The notes: generated from the sequence alone by a model not told the origin. A stretch of 64,000 bases of DNA from Thalassoglobus polymorphus (GCF_007744255.1 NZ_CP036267.1:1657541-1721540), one strand, 5' to 3'; shown: positions 1 through 8,706, counted from the stretch's first letter. Translations and numbers: made by a program.

Positions 1-1631
1 CTTGCTGGTTGCTTGAGTCGAGTGAGCTGCCAGGTCTCCGTCTTTTCCGGACCAAAGTGTAATAGGATCGGTGCTTCGCTTTTGGTCAGGTTATAGATCC
101 CTGTGTCGAAAACGTCGGAGTAATTTGACCCCTCGAAAAATGCGACTCGCTGCGTTTTTTTGTCGACGGAACCTTGTAGGATTTGCGTTTGGTTTGACTG
201 ATCGTTCGTGTCGTTTCCACGAATAATGCCTGCTTTATTGACTGCAATTTGCAATGTGATTTCAGATTTCTGTGAGTTGGGAGGACTCAACGCGAAGACT
301 CCAAGTGGCATCCATTCTTCATCCTTGGAAACTTGAGCTTCGACTCCGACCATTGCCAGCTTTTTGGCCTGTTCATAGTACTCGTTCGTCGTAGCAGTCT
401 CTTGCCCGTTCACATAGACATTGTTGTTTTCGTAGACGATTGTATTCCCGTAGTCGTAATACACGGGAGTCACATCTTCGTAAGCCATCCAGGCTCCGAT
501 GGAACCCCAGGTCGCCCATCGCCATGCTGAATTTGCTGCCCAGCCAGCTGCGTACCATGCTCCAGGATGAGCTCCATACCAGCCAGCTCTATAGTAGCCC
601 CAGTGATTGAAGTTTGTGCGAACGGCTGCACCCGCGGCGTATCGGCCAGCAGGAGTCATTGCACCGTACACGGCTCCTGCACCGTATCGACCTGAGTAAG
701 CTCGCCCCGCTGCATATCCCCCATTGGGACCTCGAACAGCTGCGCCTGCAACGGCGTTTCCGCGAGGCCCGACTGCGGCGCTTTCTCGAGCATCAACACC
801 GTTGGCACCGTTGAAGCCACGTGTCGCTGCAGCTCCGCCGTTAGGACCAACAGCCCCACCGCGATATGCTGTGTTGCCACCTGGTCCAGTCACACTTCCA
901 CCAGCCGCAACCCCACCATTAGGGCCTCTTACGGCTCCCTGCTGCACGTTCCCACCATTCGCTCCGTCGGCTCCACGTACGGCAGCGGTTCCACCGTTCG
1001 GTCCCACCGCTCCGCCTCGATATGCAGTGTTGCCCCGGGGACCTGTGACGCTTGACCCGGCAGCGACTCCGCCACGAGGACCTTGCGCGGCCCCGCGATT
1101 GACATCAAAGTCATTGGGACGAGTGTAATTATTCGAGTGAGTCGTATTATTGAGATGGTTCGCACCGCCGTCCGAGGGGAGACCGAGGAAACTGTTCAGC
1201 TGTGAGCGATTGGGAGAACCAAACGAACCAGAGCCAAACCCACTACGGCCTGAGGCCCCTGCCCCACCACCTAGTCCTGGAAAACTTCCTCCGCTGGGGC
1301 GATGACTCTCTAAACTTCCGCCACTTCCAAAGCCTCCGCTATTCATTCGGCCACCGCTGCCTAACCCTGCTCCACGGTCACCACCACCAAAGCCTCCAGC
1401 TCCACCACCAAAATGGTCACCGCCAAAGTTGCCACCACCTCCACCGAAGTGAGACCCACCACCGAAGTTGCCTCCGCCCAAGTGAGCACCACCACCGAAG
1501 CCGCCGCCACCACCGAGGTGAGCACCACCTCCAAAACCGCCTCCGCCGAAACCTCGTCCCCAACAGGTCTCTGCGGGAAGAGAAGCTGAGAGAACCAGCA
1601 TGAACACGATGCGCGAAGTTTGTCGAACCAT
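1..1631 (-). CDS. Gly-rich, collagen-like secreted surface protein (C-terminus beyond window)
   Basis: The reading frame opens at ATG 1631 and stays open to base 1, so at least 543 residues are present and the C-terminus lies outside the window. The N-terminus is a signal peptide (MVRQTSRIVFMLVLSASLPA). Next come about 60 residues of GGGFGG(G)AH(L/F)-type repeats, then a Gly/Ser/Asn-rich segment. Between about residues 180 and 320 are collagen-like GPxGG/GPNGG repeats, including two copies of a roughly 45-residue unit containing GNTAYRGGAVGPNGG. A Trp/Tyr/Ala-rich region (GWYGAHPGAWYAAGWAA) leads into a less repetitive C-terminal domain. Planctomycetes encode comparable proteins often labelled putative cell-surface or mu-protocadherin-like; that name is not functional evidence. 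A secreted or envelope structural role is inference. The other-frame ORFs here are shadows of the repetitive codons. Confidence 0.8.
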   Translation of the reverse strand, partial: MVRQTSRIVFMLVLSASLPAETCWGRGFGGGGFGGGAHLGGGGGFGGGAHLGGGNFGGGSHFGGGGGNFGGDHFGGGAGGFGGGDRGAGLGSGGRMNSGGFGSGGSLESHRPSGGSFPGLGGGAGASGRSGFGSGSFGSPNRSQLNSFLGLPSDGGANHLNNTTHSNNYTRPNDFDVNRGAAQGPRGGVAAGSSVTGPRGNTAYRGGAVGPNGGTAAVRGADGANGGNVQQGAVRGPNGGVAAGGSVTGPGGNTAYRGGAVGPNGGAAATRGFNGANGVDARESAAVGPRGNAVAGAAVRGPNGGYAAGRAYSGRYGAGAVYGAMTPAGRYAAGAAVRTNFNHWGYYRAGWYGAHPGAWYAAGWAANSAWRWATWGSIGAWMAYEDVTPVYYDYGNTIVYENNNVYVNGQETATTNEYYEQAKKLAMVGVEAQVSKDEEWMPLGVFALSPPNSQKSEITLQIAVNKAGIIRGNDTNDQSNQTQILQGSVDKKTQRVAFFEGSNYSDVFDTGIYNLTKSEAPILLHFGPEKTETWQLTRLKQPA

Positions 1632-1679
1632 CGGTTGGACTTTCTCTAAGTTTAAAGAACGATTTTGAAATCTGTGATT

Positions 1680-2612
1680 CTACTCAACGGGAACGCTGCG
1701 CCTGATGACGACTTCGTCCGCCTCGGGAAGCGATAAGCCTCCTCGAGTTCTGTCAGTTGACCTCCAGGTGAAGGCATTGTCGTCGATCCGGATGTAGTAG
1801 TTGACAGCAGAAGTGACGCTTCCATCACCAGCGACGCCCTGCATTGCCCCTGTCCAGCCTCCGTCCGTTGGAAGCCAGCGACCGCTAGCACTTCCACCAT
1901 CAGAGCTGAACTCCCACGACTGGACGTGACCTGCATCCGGATTCCAGCCGATGATCTGCACACCCTCGCTTTTCGACCCGTCTAAATGGGTCGCAGAATG
2001 GCGTCGTTCGAGGAATGTCTTGTTCGCAATCCAGCGGCAAGTCGATTCAAGTTTGACTCCATTTTCTTCCGCCTCCCAGGAACCAACGAGCCAATCGAGG
2101 TCCTTGAGAGAATGGTAAGCAGCCGGAGCCTGAATCTCGCGATCACGAACCGAGGCCATCTTCCACTTGCCAGCAACCTTCACGTGGAAGGCTGTGTATC
2201 GAGCCATCCCTGTTGTCCCGGGAGCCACAGGTTCTACCAACGTACGTCCATCTTCAATGGCAGCATCATTGCTCAACATTTTCACGGAATTGATCGCAAT
2301 GCTGATCTTCGCGTCGGGATTTGCTTTAAAGAATCCAACGTACGCTTTCTCGATCGTTTCTCGACCGGTCAGCGTGCTCCCATTTCTCGTTTCATCAACG
2401 TATTCACCATCCTCAGTCCAGAATCCCGCGACCGCTTTGGCATCATGTTTGTTGAAAGCGTCTGCAAACAATTTTGATCCCTGTCGGATCGCAGCGACCT
2501 CAGAGTCTTGAGGTTTCGTAGATTCCGCTTTTGCACTCTCTTGTGCAATTGCGTGGTGCGAAGAAACGCAGCCCAAGAGGAAAATCGAAGTGGAAAGCAG
2601 CAGAATCTTCAT
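1680..2612 (-). CDS. SnoaL/SgcJ-like domain lipoprotein
   Basis: A 310-residue protein starting at ATG 2612; the frame also opens at TTG 2627, but the ATG is placed directly before the signal sequence. The N-terminus MKILLLSTSIFLLGC is a lipoprotein signal with Cys15 as the lipidated residue. Residues about 35-155 resemble the SnoaL/SgcJ (DUF4440, cystatin-like) fold: FADAFNKHDAKAVAGFWTEDGEYVDE, a GRETIEKAYVGFF helix, then paired beta strands ending in WKMASVRDREI. A second domain begins at LDWLVGSWEAE and resembles DUF1579-type heme-free beta barrels. SnoaL-like domains bind small ligands or act as isomerases; no catalytic role can be assigned here. The gene lies 48 bp downstream of the surface-protein start on the same strand, so co-transcription is possible. 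Confidence 0.75.
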   Translation of the reverse strand: MKILLLSTSIFLLGCVSSHHAIAQESAKAESTKPQDSEVAAIRQGSKLFADAFNKHDAKAVAGFWTEDGEYVDETRNGSTLTGRETIEKAYVGFFKANPDAKISIAINSVKMLSNDAAIEDGRTLVEPVAPGTTGMARYTAFHVKVAGKWKMASVRDREIQAPAAYHSLKDLDWLVGSWEAEENGVKLESTCRWIANKTFLERRHSATHLDGSKSEGVQIIGWNPDAGHVQSWEFSSDGGSASGRWLPTDGGWTGAMQGVAGDGSVTSAVNYYIRIDDNAFTWRSTDRTRGGLSLPEADEVVIRRSVPVE

Positions 2613-2866
2613 GTCGATATCCAACAATAATAGTGAGGACAGGCTTCGCCCACAACAATTTGACGACGGATGAAAAGTGATCGAAGAGAGTGAGTCGAGA
2701 AAGGATTCTCACGCCCATTCAAATCGGAAATGTATCGAAGTGACTGAGTGTGGATTGAATAATATCACCCGAAACGGCCATCCACAATAAACACGCCCTG
2801 ACTCGTGGTGAGCAGTCGCTGAAGCCTTGAATGTCGCCATCACGGGAATGTTAAGAATTGAAAAAC

Positions 2867-3439
2867 TTAGCTTGAGAAGACGACTTCGGTGACAGCATCC
2901 CGAAAAGATTTCCAAGGTCGCTCACGCTCAACGATTTTAGAGTCGCACATGAGTGCTTCGTGGTCGATCCGAACAATTGGACAATCCCGCTGATCACTCA
3001 TTTGGCTGGTGTCAAAGCAGACTGGATCGTGAAACCCGGCACCTGCTCTGGCAAACGGAATGTACCGAGGGAACAGTAAATTTTCGGTGGAATATTGCCT
3101 TTTGGAAATTGAATTGATAAGCCCCCCAAGCCCTTCGCCTGGAGGGTTTGCGAATAGCTCGAATACCTTGAGATCCACTTCTAGCCAGCGATACGTAAGT
3201 ATAAGAGCTTCGTACAAGCACGGGAGCGGACCGCCCCCGATAGCGTTGTAGAGTGAATCAAGAGCTTCCAGTGGCGTTGAAATGCTTGCAGGTTGCCAAA
3301 CTGGGATCGCGTTCCATGTCTCCCATTCCTCAGCTGTTTGATCTACAACGAGTTCGGGATAATTTGATTCCAGCAGAAGCATGTCGTCAAGTTTTGCGAA
3401 TGAATCGACAAACTGTTGGATGAGTTTTCTGTCCGACAT
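2867..3439 (-). CDS. SMI1/KNR4 (SUKH)-like hypothetical protein
   Basis: A 190-residue cytosolic protein with no signal peptide. Start ATG 3439 is preceded by AGGAA at good spacing. The pattern of an acidic N-terminal helix, a Trp-containing stretch (EEWETWNAIPVW), then LLFPRYIPFARAGAGFHDPVCFDT and VRIDHEALMC fits the SMI1/KNR4 (SUKH) superfamily, where a 'PFA.gg.GD..c.D' core precedes a strand ending in DHE. Bacterial SUKH proteins are often immunity proteins to contact-dependent or polymorphic toxins. No toxin gene is adjacent, so an immunity role is not supported by context. It is divergent from the DapA-like gene with about 140 bp between them. Confidence 0.6.
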   Translation of the reverse strand: MSDRKLIQQFVDSFAKLDDMLLLESNYPELVVDQTAEEWETWNAIPVWQPASISTPLEALDSLYNAIGGGPLPCLYEALILTYRWLEVDLKVFELFANPPGEGLGGLINSISKRQYSTENLLFPRYIPFARAGAGFHDPVCFDTSQMSDQRDCPIVRIDHEALMCDSKIVERERPWKSFRDAVTEVVFSS

Positions 3440-3579
3440 GTCGGGTTCCTAAGGCGGACCGTGTCTGGTTGTTTTTGATGACGAAGCATCGCCGAGGGTT
3501 ACGTTTTCTAGCCGATCTCTACAGATTTCAGTATAACGGCTGTCGACCTTTACGAAGCATCTCTGAATGAGGAACACCG

Positions 3580-4704
3580 ATGAAGAACGAAGATCTTGTC
3601 TCCAGGCGAACTCTCTTGAAGTCCACTCTGCTTGGAGCCTCAAGCGTCGCAGCTGGCACGCTGTCGCAAACTTCAATCAGTGCGGCATCTCCAGAAACAA
3701 TCGCGAAGCAAGTTCCGGTGAAACTGAGAAGCCCTGACTATCCTCGATTTCGCGGACCATTCCCGATTCTCTCAACTCCCTTTACCAATTCCGGTGAGGT
3801 GGACTTCGAGGTGCTTGCCCGCGAGGCGCGGTTTGCCGATTGGTGCGAGAGCCCCGGCATGATCTGGCCGCAGTCGAATGATAGTGTCGATCTGTTAACC
3901 CAAAACGAAAAACTCGAAGGGATGGAAGTGCTCGCCAAGACGAGCCGAAATCTGAAGACGACAGCCCTTTGTCTCGGCGTACAGGGTGAAGATACCGACG
4001 ATATGCTCGTCTACGCCAAACATGCCAGGAAGCTTTCACCGACAGCTGTCATCTCACGACCTCCCGACACCGGCAAGACACAAGAGGACTTGCGACAATA
4101 CTGGCGAGCACTCGCCTCTGTCATCACAGAGCAGCCAGTGATGATTCAGACAACCGCTCGACGTGGTGGAGTCTCTCCTTCTACTGAGTTGCTAATCGAA
4201 TTGGCTGAAGAGTTCCCCAACTTCGGGTACGTTAAGGAAGAATCGAATCCGGTTATCCCTCGCGTGCGCAAGTTACTCGAATCTCCGTCGATTCGCAGCG
4301 TGTTCAGTGCCAGAGGGGCCTATGGCTGGCTCTACGAGTCACGTCTCGGAACTGAAGGGCTTGTGACCGAACGCCTCGCCTACGCCGACATCCTCGCAAA
4401 AATCTGGAAGCTGATGAGAAGTGGTGACGATCCCGCAATGCTCAAGGATATGTACAGCAAGCTAACGCTGATGTTTAACCTTTCACAAACCCACCCCGGA
4501 AATTTGCGTGGCTATAGCCTTTACCTGTTAAAAATGCGTGGTGTTTTCAACACGATGATCTCGCGCCAATATGGCCCAAATGGGACCACTCCTGCTCAAC
4601 CGATCATTCGAGACCTGACACTCTCGAATGAGGAAATCGCCGAAATTGAGTGGAGGTTCGAGTCGCTGAAACCATTCCTCAAGCCGGGTAAGTTCACAGG
4701 ATAA
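3580..4704 (+). CDS. Tat-exported dihydrodipicolinate synthase-family (DapA/NanA-like) protein
   Basis: A 374-residue protein with an AGGAA ribosome site six bases before ATG 3580. The N-terminus has a twin-arginine signal (SRRTLLK at residues 8-14, hydrophobic stretch, cut near AAS). Residues 55-350 follow the class I aldolase TIM-barrel of the DapA/NanA family: RGPFPILSTPFTNSGEVDF strand 1 and the Schiff-base lysine in FGYVKEES (Lys219). The position where DapA has its proton-shuttling tyrosine (YNVP-type motif) reads VMIQTTARRGG, so that tyrosine is missing. Export of a Schiff-base aldolase is unusual compared with cytosolic lysine biosynthesis enzymes. Planctomycetes have several such Tat-tagged paralogues of unknown substrate; a periplasmic sugar-acid aldolase is a guess. 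Confidence 0.82.
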   Translation: MKNEDLVSRRTLLKSTLLGASSVAAGTLSQTSISAASPETIAKQVPVKLRSPDYPRFRGPFPILSTPFTNSGEVDFEVLAREARFADWCESPGMIWPQSNDSVDLLTQNEKLEGMEVLAKTSRNLKTTALCLGVQGEDTDDMLVYAKHARKLSPTAVISRPPDTGKTQEDLRQYWRALASVITEQPVMIQTTARRGGVSPSTELLIELAEEFPNFGYVKEESNPVIPRVRKLLESPSIRSVFSARGAYGWLYESRLGTEGLVTERLAYADILAKIWKLMRSGDDPAMLKDMYSKLTLMFNLSQTHPGNLRGYSLYLLKMRGVFNTMISRQYGPNGTTPAQPIIRDLTLSNEEIAEIEWRFESLKPFLKPGKFTG

Positions 4705-4762
4705 ACTTCGCTCGCTTCCTTCTTGAGGATCTTCTGACCAGTAGAGAGCATTTCAATTTAGC

Positions 4763-4868
4763 GACGGGTGGCAAGCTCAGACTGTAGCGGACGGGTGACA
4801 CGCTCAAACTGGAGCGTTGGGTGACACGCTCAGGCTGGAGCGACGGGTGGCACGCTCAGACTGGAGCG
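4763..4868 (+). repeat. Tandem repeat, four units of about 27 bp
   Basis: Four imperfect copies of a unit reading approximately GACGGGTGRCACGCTCARAC followed by TGGAGCG lie at 4763-4789, 4790-4816, 4817-4841 and 4842-4868. The third copy is two bases shorter. The last unit is also the start of an inverted copy of the dispersed repeat seen at 5276 and 6990. Confidence 0.75.
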
Positions 4869-4893
4869 AAGCGGAAGGATGGGCGTGGCGAAT
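4842..4893 (-). repeat. Dispersed repeat R, inverted copy 1
   Basis: Read on the minus strand this contains CGCCACGCCCATC, CGCTTCGCTCCAGTCTG and GCGTGCCAC, matching the copy at 6990-7110 almost base for base over about 50 bp. Confidence 0.6.
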
Positions 4894-5275
4894 TCCGTGT
4901 TGACTCTCATTCTTCCACCATCGGTAATGTTCCGTCCATTTGAAGCGGGACGTCTTCTGCTCCTGCGTACCAGCGCGCACTAGACCATTTTCAATCAACT
5001 GCTGTCTCAACTGGTCGGGTGGGTGGAGATCGTCGATCGATGTTAACGGTGGGATTCGCAACTTAATTAAGAAAGAAATCATAGCTTTTGGACAAGGTGC
5101 GACGAGAACGTAACCCACCAAATCGCTGTTCAAATTTTGTCCCCCTACGCCTCTGGTATGGGGACAAATTCAAACAATCCGAGTAAGCCGTTATGGTACC
5201 CTGCTGATCGTATCGCCGACGCTGCTTGTGAAAATTCGTCTTGTCGTTATTTGAGTCGTGAACTCTCATTTGATT

Positions 5276-5416
5276 CGAGACCTTGTCGATGATTGAGTCT
5301 CTACTTCGTACTCGCCACGCCCATCACTTCACTCCGTTCCGTTCTGGGTCGTGCCACGCACCCGCTACAGTCAGGGCGTGCCAGACCATCCAACCGGACA
5401 AGTCGGTCGAGCCCGT
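5276..5416 (+). repeat. Dispersed repeat R, copy 2
   Basis: Begins GAGACCTTGTCGATGATTGA and continues through CTACTTCGTACTCGCCACG to CCAACCGGACAAGTCGGTCG. The first roughly 50 bp are almost identical to 6990-7040. This copy lies just downstream of the cation-efflux gene, the other just upstream, both in direct orientation. Confidence 0.65.
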
Positions 5417-5591
5417 CGGGGTGGGCGCCTTGCTGGTCAGTGAGCAACGTTCTCTGTTAAACCCTCACGGGTTTTGTTCATCGCTCTGCAATACGATGGC
5501 ACCATGAAAAAGGCAGGAAGATTTTTTCCGCACCGCTGGCATTGCACGTGGCACTAAAACCGCGCGCAATTTTCATTGAGCGGTCAGGCAG

Positions 5592-6614
5592 TCACCCTTC
5601 GCTGTTTTCAGGTGACTCTTCAACGGTTTGGATGAGTTCGTGCGTATGAGGAAAAGGTTCCAGATGGACCAGTACATCTCTCAAGTTTGAAAACTCCAGT
5701 AAGAGCCGGTCTTTTACTTGGTGGCCGATACGATGCCCCGTAGCAACGGAGAGGTGCTGATCGACCTCGATGTGGATGTCGGCGAAGAACTCCAGCCCAG
5801 ACTTTCGCACCCAGAGTGTTTCCACATCTTCCACGCCCTCAACCGACAATGCCACTTCTCGGATGTGATCCACAAACTCGGAATTGGCCTGCACGTCCAT
5901 CAGTTCGCTGGCACTGGAGCGGAAGAGTTGTGTGCCGGACCAGACAATGGCGGCAACGACAACGAGAGAAGCAACCTTGTCTGCCCAAATGTATTGAGGC
6001 CCACCGAGAAGGATGACAGTAAGTCCCGTCAGGACCGCAAGCGAGCAGAACGCGTCGCTACGATGATCCCAAGCATTGGCGATGATCGCGGATGATCCCG
6101 TACGAATGCCAACTCGCACATTATACTGGTACAACCCCTCCTTGATGAGAACATTGGCTCCGGCAATCCAGAGTGTCCAGACAGGCGGGATTTCGTGTTG
6201 CGCGTTGATCCGTTGAATCGCTTCCCAGCCGACGAAGACCGCAGAGACAATGATGAGTAACGCCACATTTGATGCAGCGATTCCTTCTGCTCGTGTGTGT
6301 CCATATGGATGTTCGGCGTCGGCAGGACGCTGGGCGACGCGGAGGGCGAATAGGACTACGATGGTCGCCACCACGTCGCCAATCGAATTGACCGCATCTG
6401 CAATCAGCGAAAATGAGTTGCCGAAGATGCCCCCGATCAGCTTCACGACTCCCAGCAACAGGTTGATGACAAGCCCCAGAAAGGCAGCTTGCGTCACTTC
6501 GGCGTAAGTCCGTGAGATTTCAGTCCGGTCTAACAAGGCGTCAATTCTCTCAACAGGCAAAAGTTTCAGACGGTGGAACGAATCGCTTGTGCCATTGTAG
6601 CGTTCAACGATCAT
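5592..6614 (-). CDS. Cation diffusion facilitator (CDF) family transporter
   Basis: A 340-residue inner-membrane metal/proton antiporter from ATG 6614; TTG 6629 is an alternative giving five more residues. Six transmembrane segments occupy roughly residues 40-230. Metal-site motifs are NSIGD in TM2 (SLIADAVNSIGDVVAT) and HRSDA in TM5 (NAWDHRSDAF), giving an N-D/H-D site A rather than the D-D/H-D of zinc-type YiiP. The C-terminal cytoplasmic ferredoxin-like domain (VEGVEDVETLWVRKSG, ADIHIEVDQHLSV) is present and complete. Likely substrates are divalent cations such as Zn, Co, Fe or Mn, but the residue pattern does not decide. The gene stands alone and is bracketed by direct copies of a dispersed repeat. 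Confidence 0.88.
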   Translation of the reverse strand: MIVERYNGTSDSFHRLKLLPVERIDALLDRTEISRTYAEVTQAAFLGLVINLLLGVVKLIGGIFGNSFSLIADAVNSIGDVVATIVVLFALRVAQRPADAEHPYGHTRAEGIAASNVALLIIVSAVFVGWEAIQRINAQHEIPPVWTLWIAGANVLIKEGLYQYNVRVGIRTGSSAIIANAWDHRSDAFCSLAVLTGLTVILLGGPQYIWADKVASLVVVAAIVWSGTQLFRSSASELMDVQANSEFVDHIREVALSVEGVEDVETLWVRKSGLEFFADIHIEVDQHLSVATGHRIGHQVKDRLLLEFSNLRDVLVHLEPFPHTHELIQTVEESPENSEG

Positions 6615-6828
6615 TTCCGCGTGACTCAACTGCCACGGCTCCGATGACTGGCAAGAACATGATTTGACGCCTCATCACATCTTGTTCCGCAGCTTGTCTT
6701 TTTTCCTGAAAGACGGAGCATTGCCCTATGATGCGATCCCGTAAAATGAGGGAACAATCGCGAAGTCGCCCGACGATGAACTCAAACACGCCGATTAAAA
6801 ACAGTCTGACGAATCCGAGGGGCAACAT
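6604..6828 (-). CDS. Possible small membrane protein upstream of the CDF gene
   Basis: A 74-residue frame whose stop overlaps the CDF start by 11 bp. It begins MLPLGFVRLFLIGVFEFIVG, a single hydrophobic helix, and continues with a charged stretch. The overlap would suit translational coupling, but there is no clear ribosome site and no recognised family, so it may be a chance frame. Confidence 0.25.
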   Translation of the reverse strand: MLPLGFVRLFLIGVFEFIVGRLRDCSLILRDRIIGQCSVFQEKRQAAEQDVMRRQIMFLPVIGAVAVESRGNDR

Positions 6829-7367
6829 GGTCCGCTACAACAACATTAGAAAGCACCCTGCCCTGGGCTACAGAAGCTGATTACAATTTCAACAAGTCAG
6901 CTAGCCCAATTCCCGCGCCCACTACCCGAGGGGAACTTCAGGCATCTTGTGCCTACAGCACCCAACCGATCCGGTCAGGCCACCGGGCCGAGACCTTGTC
7001 GATGATTGAGGCTCTACTTCGTACTCGCCACGCCCATCGTTTCGCTTCGCTACAGTCTGGGCGTGCCACACAATCCAACCGAACAAGTCGGTCGGTTCAC
7101 CCCGCCCCCCACATCTTTAGAGGCAGACTGGCCCTGATTATGATGAATCTTTCGTGCCACGGTTGTGCCAACCGTGCAGTGCGGAGTGACCGCTGTTGCT
7201 GGACGTCTCCATATCGTAGAATGTTGTATCTGTACTCGCACGGCTCGCAATCCGTTCTAAACAAGGCCACCCCGCCCGCCCGTCCGCTTGATCAGCGGAT
7301 GTTGATGCGTTAAGATTTGGAGAGAATCGTTGAATTTCTTGCATACTATCAACCCAAAGAGGCTGCC
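6829..7367. other. Intergenic region with dispersed repeat
   Basis: Apart from the repeat copy at 6990-7110 there is nothing I recognise. The stretch after 7110 contains Pro/Arg-rich chance frames on both strands. The last 15 bases before 7368 contain AAAGAGG, the ribosome site of the next gene. Confidence 0.5.
6990..7110 (+). repeat. Dispersed repeat R, copy 3
   Basis: Starts CGAGACCTTGTCGATGATTG and runs through CGCCACGCCCATCG, TTTCGCTTCGCTACAGTCTG and CCAACCGAACAAGTCGGTCG. It is the direct-orientation partner of the copy at 5276-5416. A further fragment, inverted, is at 9401-9430. Confidence 0.65.
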
Positions 7368-7375
7368 ATGCGATT

Positions 7376-7732
7376 TTGCTCTGTTCTGTTCTGTTAATCA
7401 GCTCTCCTATACTCGCTGATGGGCAAATTCTTGATCCTGGCGATAATGATCAACTAGAAGTCGGATGGACTATCCAACCCTATGGGTCAGTTGATCCGAT
7501 ACACCTTGAAGAGGGAGACACACTTCAAGTTGATTTTCTAACAAAGCGTGCCGTTGCCCCGTTTGATACTGTACATCAGAAATCATTTACAATTAGTGAC
7601 GACTGGTGGGCGACTGAAGAGGCTACAATTCCTGGAGGGGACTTTGTCGATGGTTTTTGGATCGTGATTTTAAGGATCAATGGTCAACTTGAAGATATGC
7701 ATGTTGGAAAAATCATCGCTCCTCAAGAATAA
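7376..7732 (+). CDS. Small secreted protein with a frame-disrupted start
   Basis: The open frame encodes about 118 residues from TTG 7376: a signal peptide ending ILADG and an acidic mature part (QLEVGWTIQPYG..., ending HVGKIIAPQE). The expected start is ATG 7368, which has AAAGAGG upstream at ideal spacing and reads MRFCSVLF, but it meets a stop after nine codons. Between ATG and the signal core are three tandem TCTGT units (7380-7394). With one unit fewer the ATG would be in frame and give MRFCSVLLISSPILADG, a perfect signal peptide. The gene is therefore either out of frame here by repeat slippage or translated weakly from TTG. It is the first gene of an AT-rich trio with the DUF1559 and lipoprotein genes. 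Family unknown. Confidence 0.6.
   Translation: MLCSVLLISSPILADGQILDPGDNDQLEVGWTIQPYGSVDPIHLEEGDTLQVDFLTKRAVAPFDTVHQKSFTISDDWWATEEATIPGGDFVDGFWIVILRINGQLEDMHVGKIIAPQE
7380..7394 (+). repeat. TCTGT x3 short tandem repeat at a start codon
   Basis: Three perfect 5-bp units follow ATG 7368 by nine bases. Loss of one unit, or gain of two, restores frame with the downstream signal peptide; this arrangement resembles slipped-strand phase-variation tracts. Confidence 0.7.
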
Positions 7733-7815
7733 ACCTATAATATGTTTTTTGAGATTATTTGAATTGTTCAACTTTTCGTCTCTCGAAATTCGAACTCAAG
7801 TTGCGAGGTTCATGG

Positions 7816-8706
7816 ATGATCGTTTGCAAAGTACCACAACAAAAAGTATCTAATTTTTCCGGATTTACCATGATAGAGTTAATTGTCTCTATCACGGTGA
7901 TTTCTATTTTAATTTCTTTGTTGATGCCTGCTATTCAATCTGTTCGGGAAACTTCCCGAAGGCTTGAATGCCAATCCCATCTTAAGCAAATTGGCATAGC
8001 GCTTCATAACTACCATGATGTGAATAGTGCATTCCCCGGAAAACAGTATTGGTCACGCTACGACCGTGCTCTGAGTTCTTATTTAGAAGTTTCTTCCGAT
8101 GCAACTTACAGCAAGATATTCTCCTGTCCTTCGGATTCTTATGCATTCGGTAACTTGAAGGCAGGCGAGATCTCTTACGCGATGTCTGATGGAGTTCATG
8201 ATCTTCGAAAAATTGGTGATGGTTTTTGGGGGCGTTCTGATTTTCGTAAAGCAAGAGATTTCATAGACGGGATGAGTCAGACTGCGGCTATCTCAGAACA
8301 TATTATGCGACCGGATAACTCTCTCTTGAATAGTGTCGATGTGACTAAGTTGAATCGACGTGAACGTAGATGGTTTCAGCATCGTTTACCTCAACCCGTT
8401 TCCACTTCAAAGGAAATGGCTGATGGCTGTGTAACTCCTACTCTACTCACAACAAAAATTAAGCCAAACGTGATTATCTACTCTCACCTCGTCAAACCAA
8501 ATGGATTTGATTGTTTCAATGGGTATTTTCAACCACAGACGACAAGAGCGGAGGCAGTCACAGCAATGAGCGATCATCCTGGTGGAGTAAATGTGTTGAT
8601 GGCAGACGGTAGTGTGCATTTTGTCGCTGATACGATTTCCAGAGAGATCTGGTGGGCGATTGGTACACGTGATGGCAGCGAAGTTGTAAATTCTTTATTT
8701 TATTGA
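7816..8706 (+). CDS. DUF1559 family prepilin-like protein
   Basis: A 296-residue protein from ATG 7816, with GAGG eight bases upstream; the longer frame from 7759 lacks a ribosome site. Near the N-terminus is a type IV prepilin-like signal: SGFTMIEL with the predicted cleavage after Gly16 and the conserved Glu at mature position 5, followed by a hydrophobic helix ([18 protein letters not shown]). Then comes the DUF1559 signature: [21 protein letters not shown] near residue 50 and the C-terminal [19 protein letters not shown]. The protein would be anchored by the helix and exposed outside the cytoplasm. DUF1559 proteins occur in dozens of copies per planctomycete genome; their role is unknown, though pseudopilin-like export or surface assembly is often proposed. 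Confidence 0.9.
   Translation: MIVCKVPQQKVSNFSGFTMIELIVSITVISILISLLMPAIQSVRETSRRLECQSHLKQIGIALHNYHDVNSAFPGKQYWSRYDRALSSYLEVSSDATYSKIFSCPSDSYAFGNLKAGEISYAMSDGVHDLRKIGDGFWGRSDFRKARDFIDGMSQTAAISEHIMRPDNSLLNSVDVTKLNRRERRWFQHRLPQPVSTSKEMADGCVTPTLLTTKIKPNVIIYSHLVKPNGFDCFNGYFQPQTTRAEAVTAMSDHPGGVNVLMADGSVHFVADTISREIWWAIGTRDGSEVVNSLFY

Larger units (their letters stand above)
4705..5591. other. Repeat-containing intergenic region
   Basis: No confident gene. The stretch holds a short tandem repeat (4763-4868), two copies of a dispersed repeat (4842-4893 inverted, 5276-5416 direct) and a 9-bp-stem hairpin with TTTGTCCCC / GGGGACAAA arms (5136-5168). Two overlapping minus-strand frames (4804-5133 and 5063-5269) encode charged, unrecognised peptides that run into the repeats. 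They may be debris of a degraded gene but nothing supports expression. Confidence 0.5.

Noticed and set aside
4763-4868. CRISPR-like short repeats
   Set aside because: The units are contiguous without spacers and no cas genes are near.
4804-5269. Two overlapping minus-strand frames (109 and 68 residues)
   Set aside because: They run into repeats, have no ribosome sites and no recognised domain; noted only as possible gene debris.
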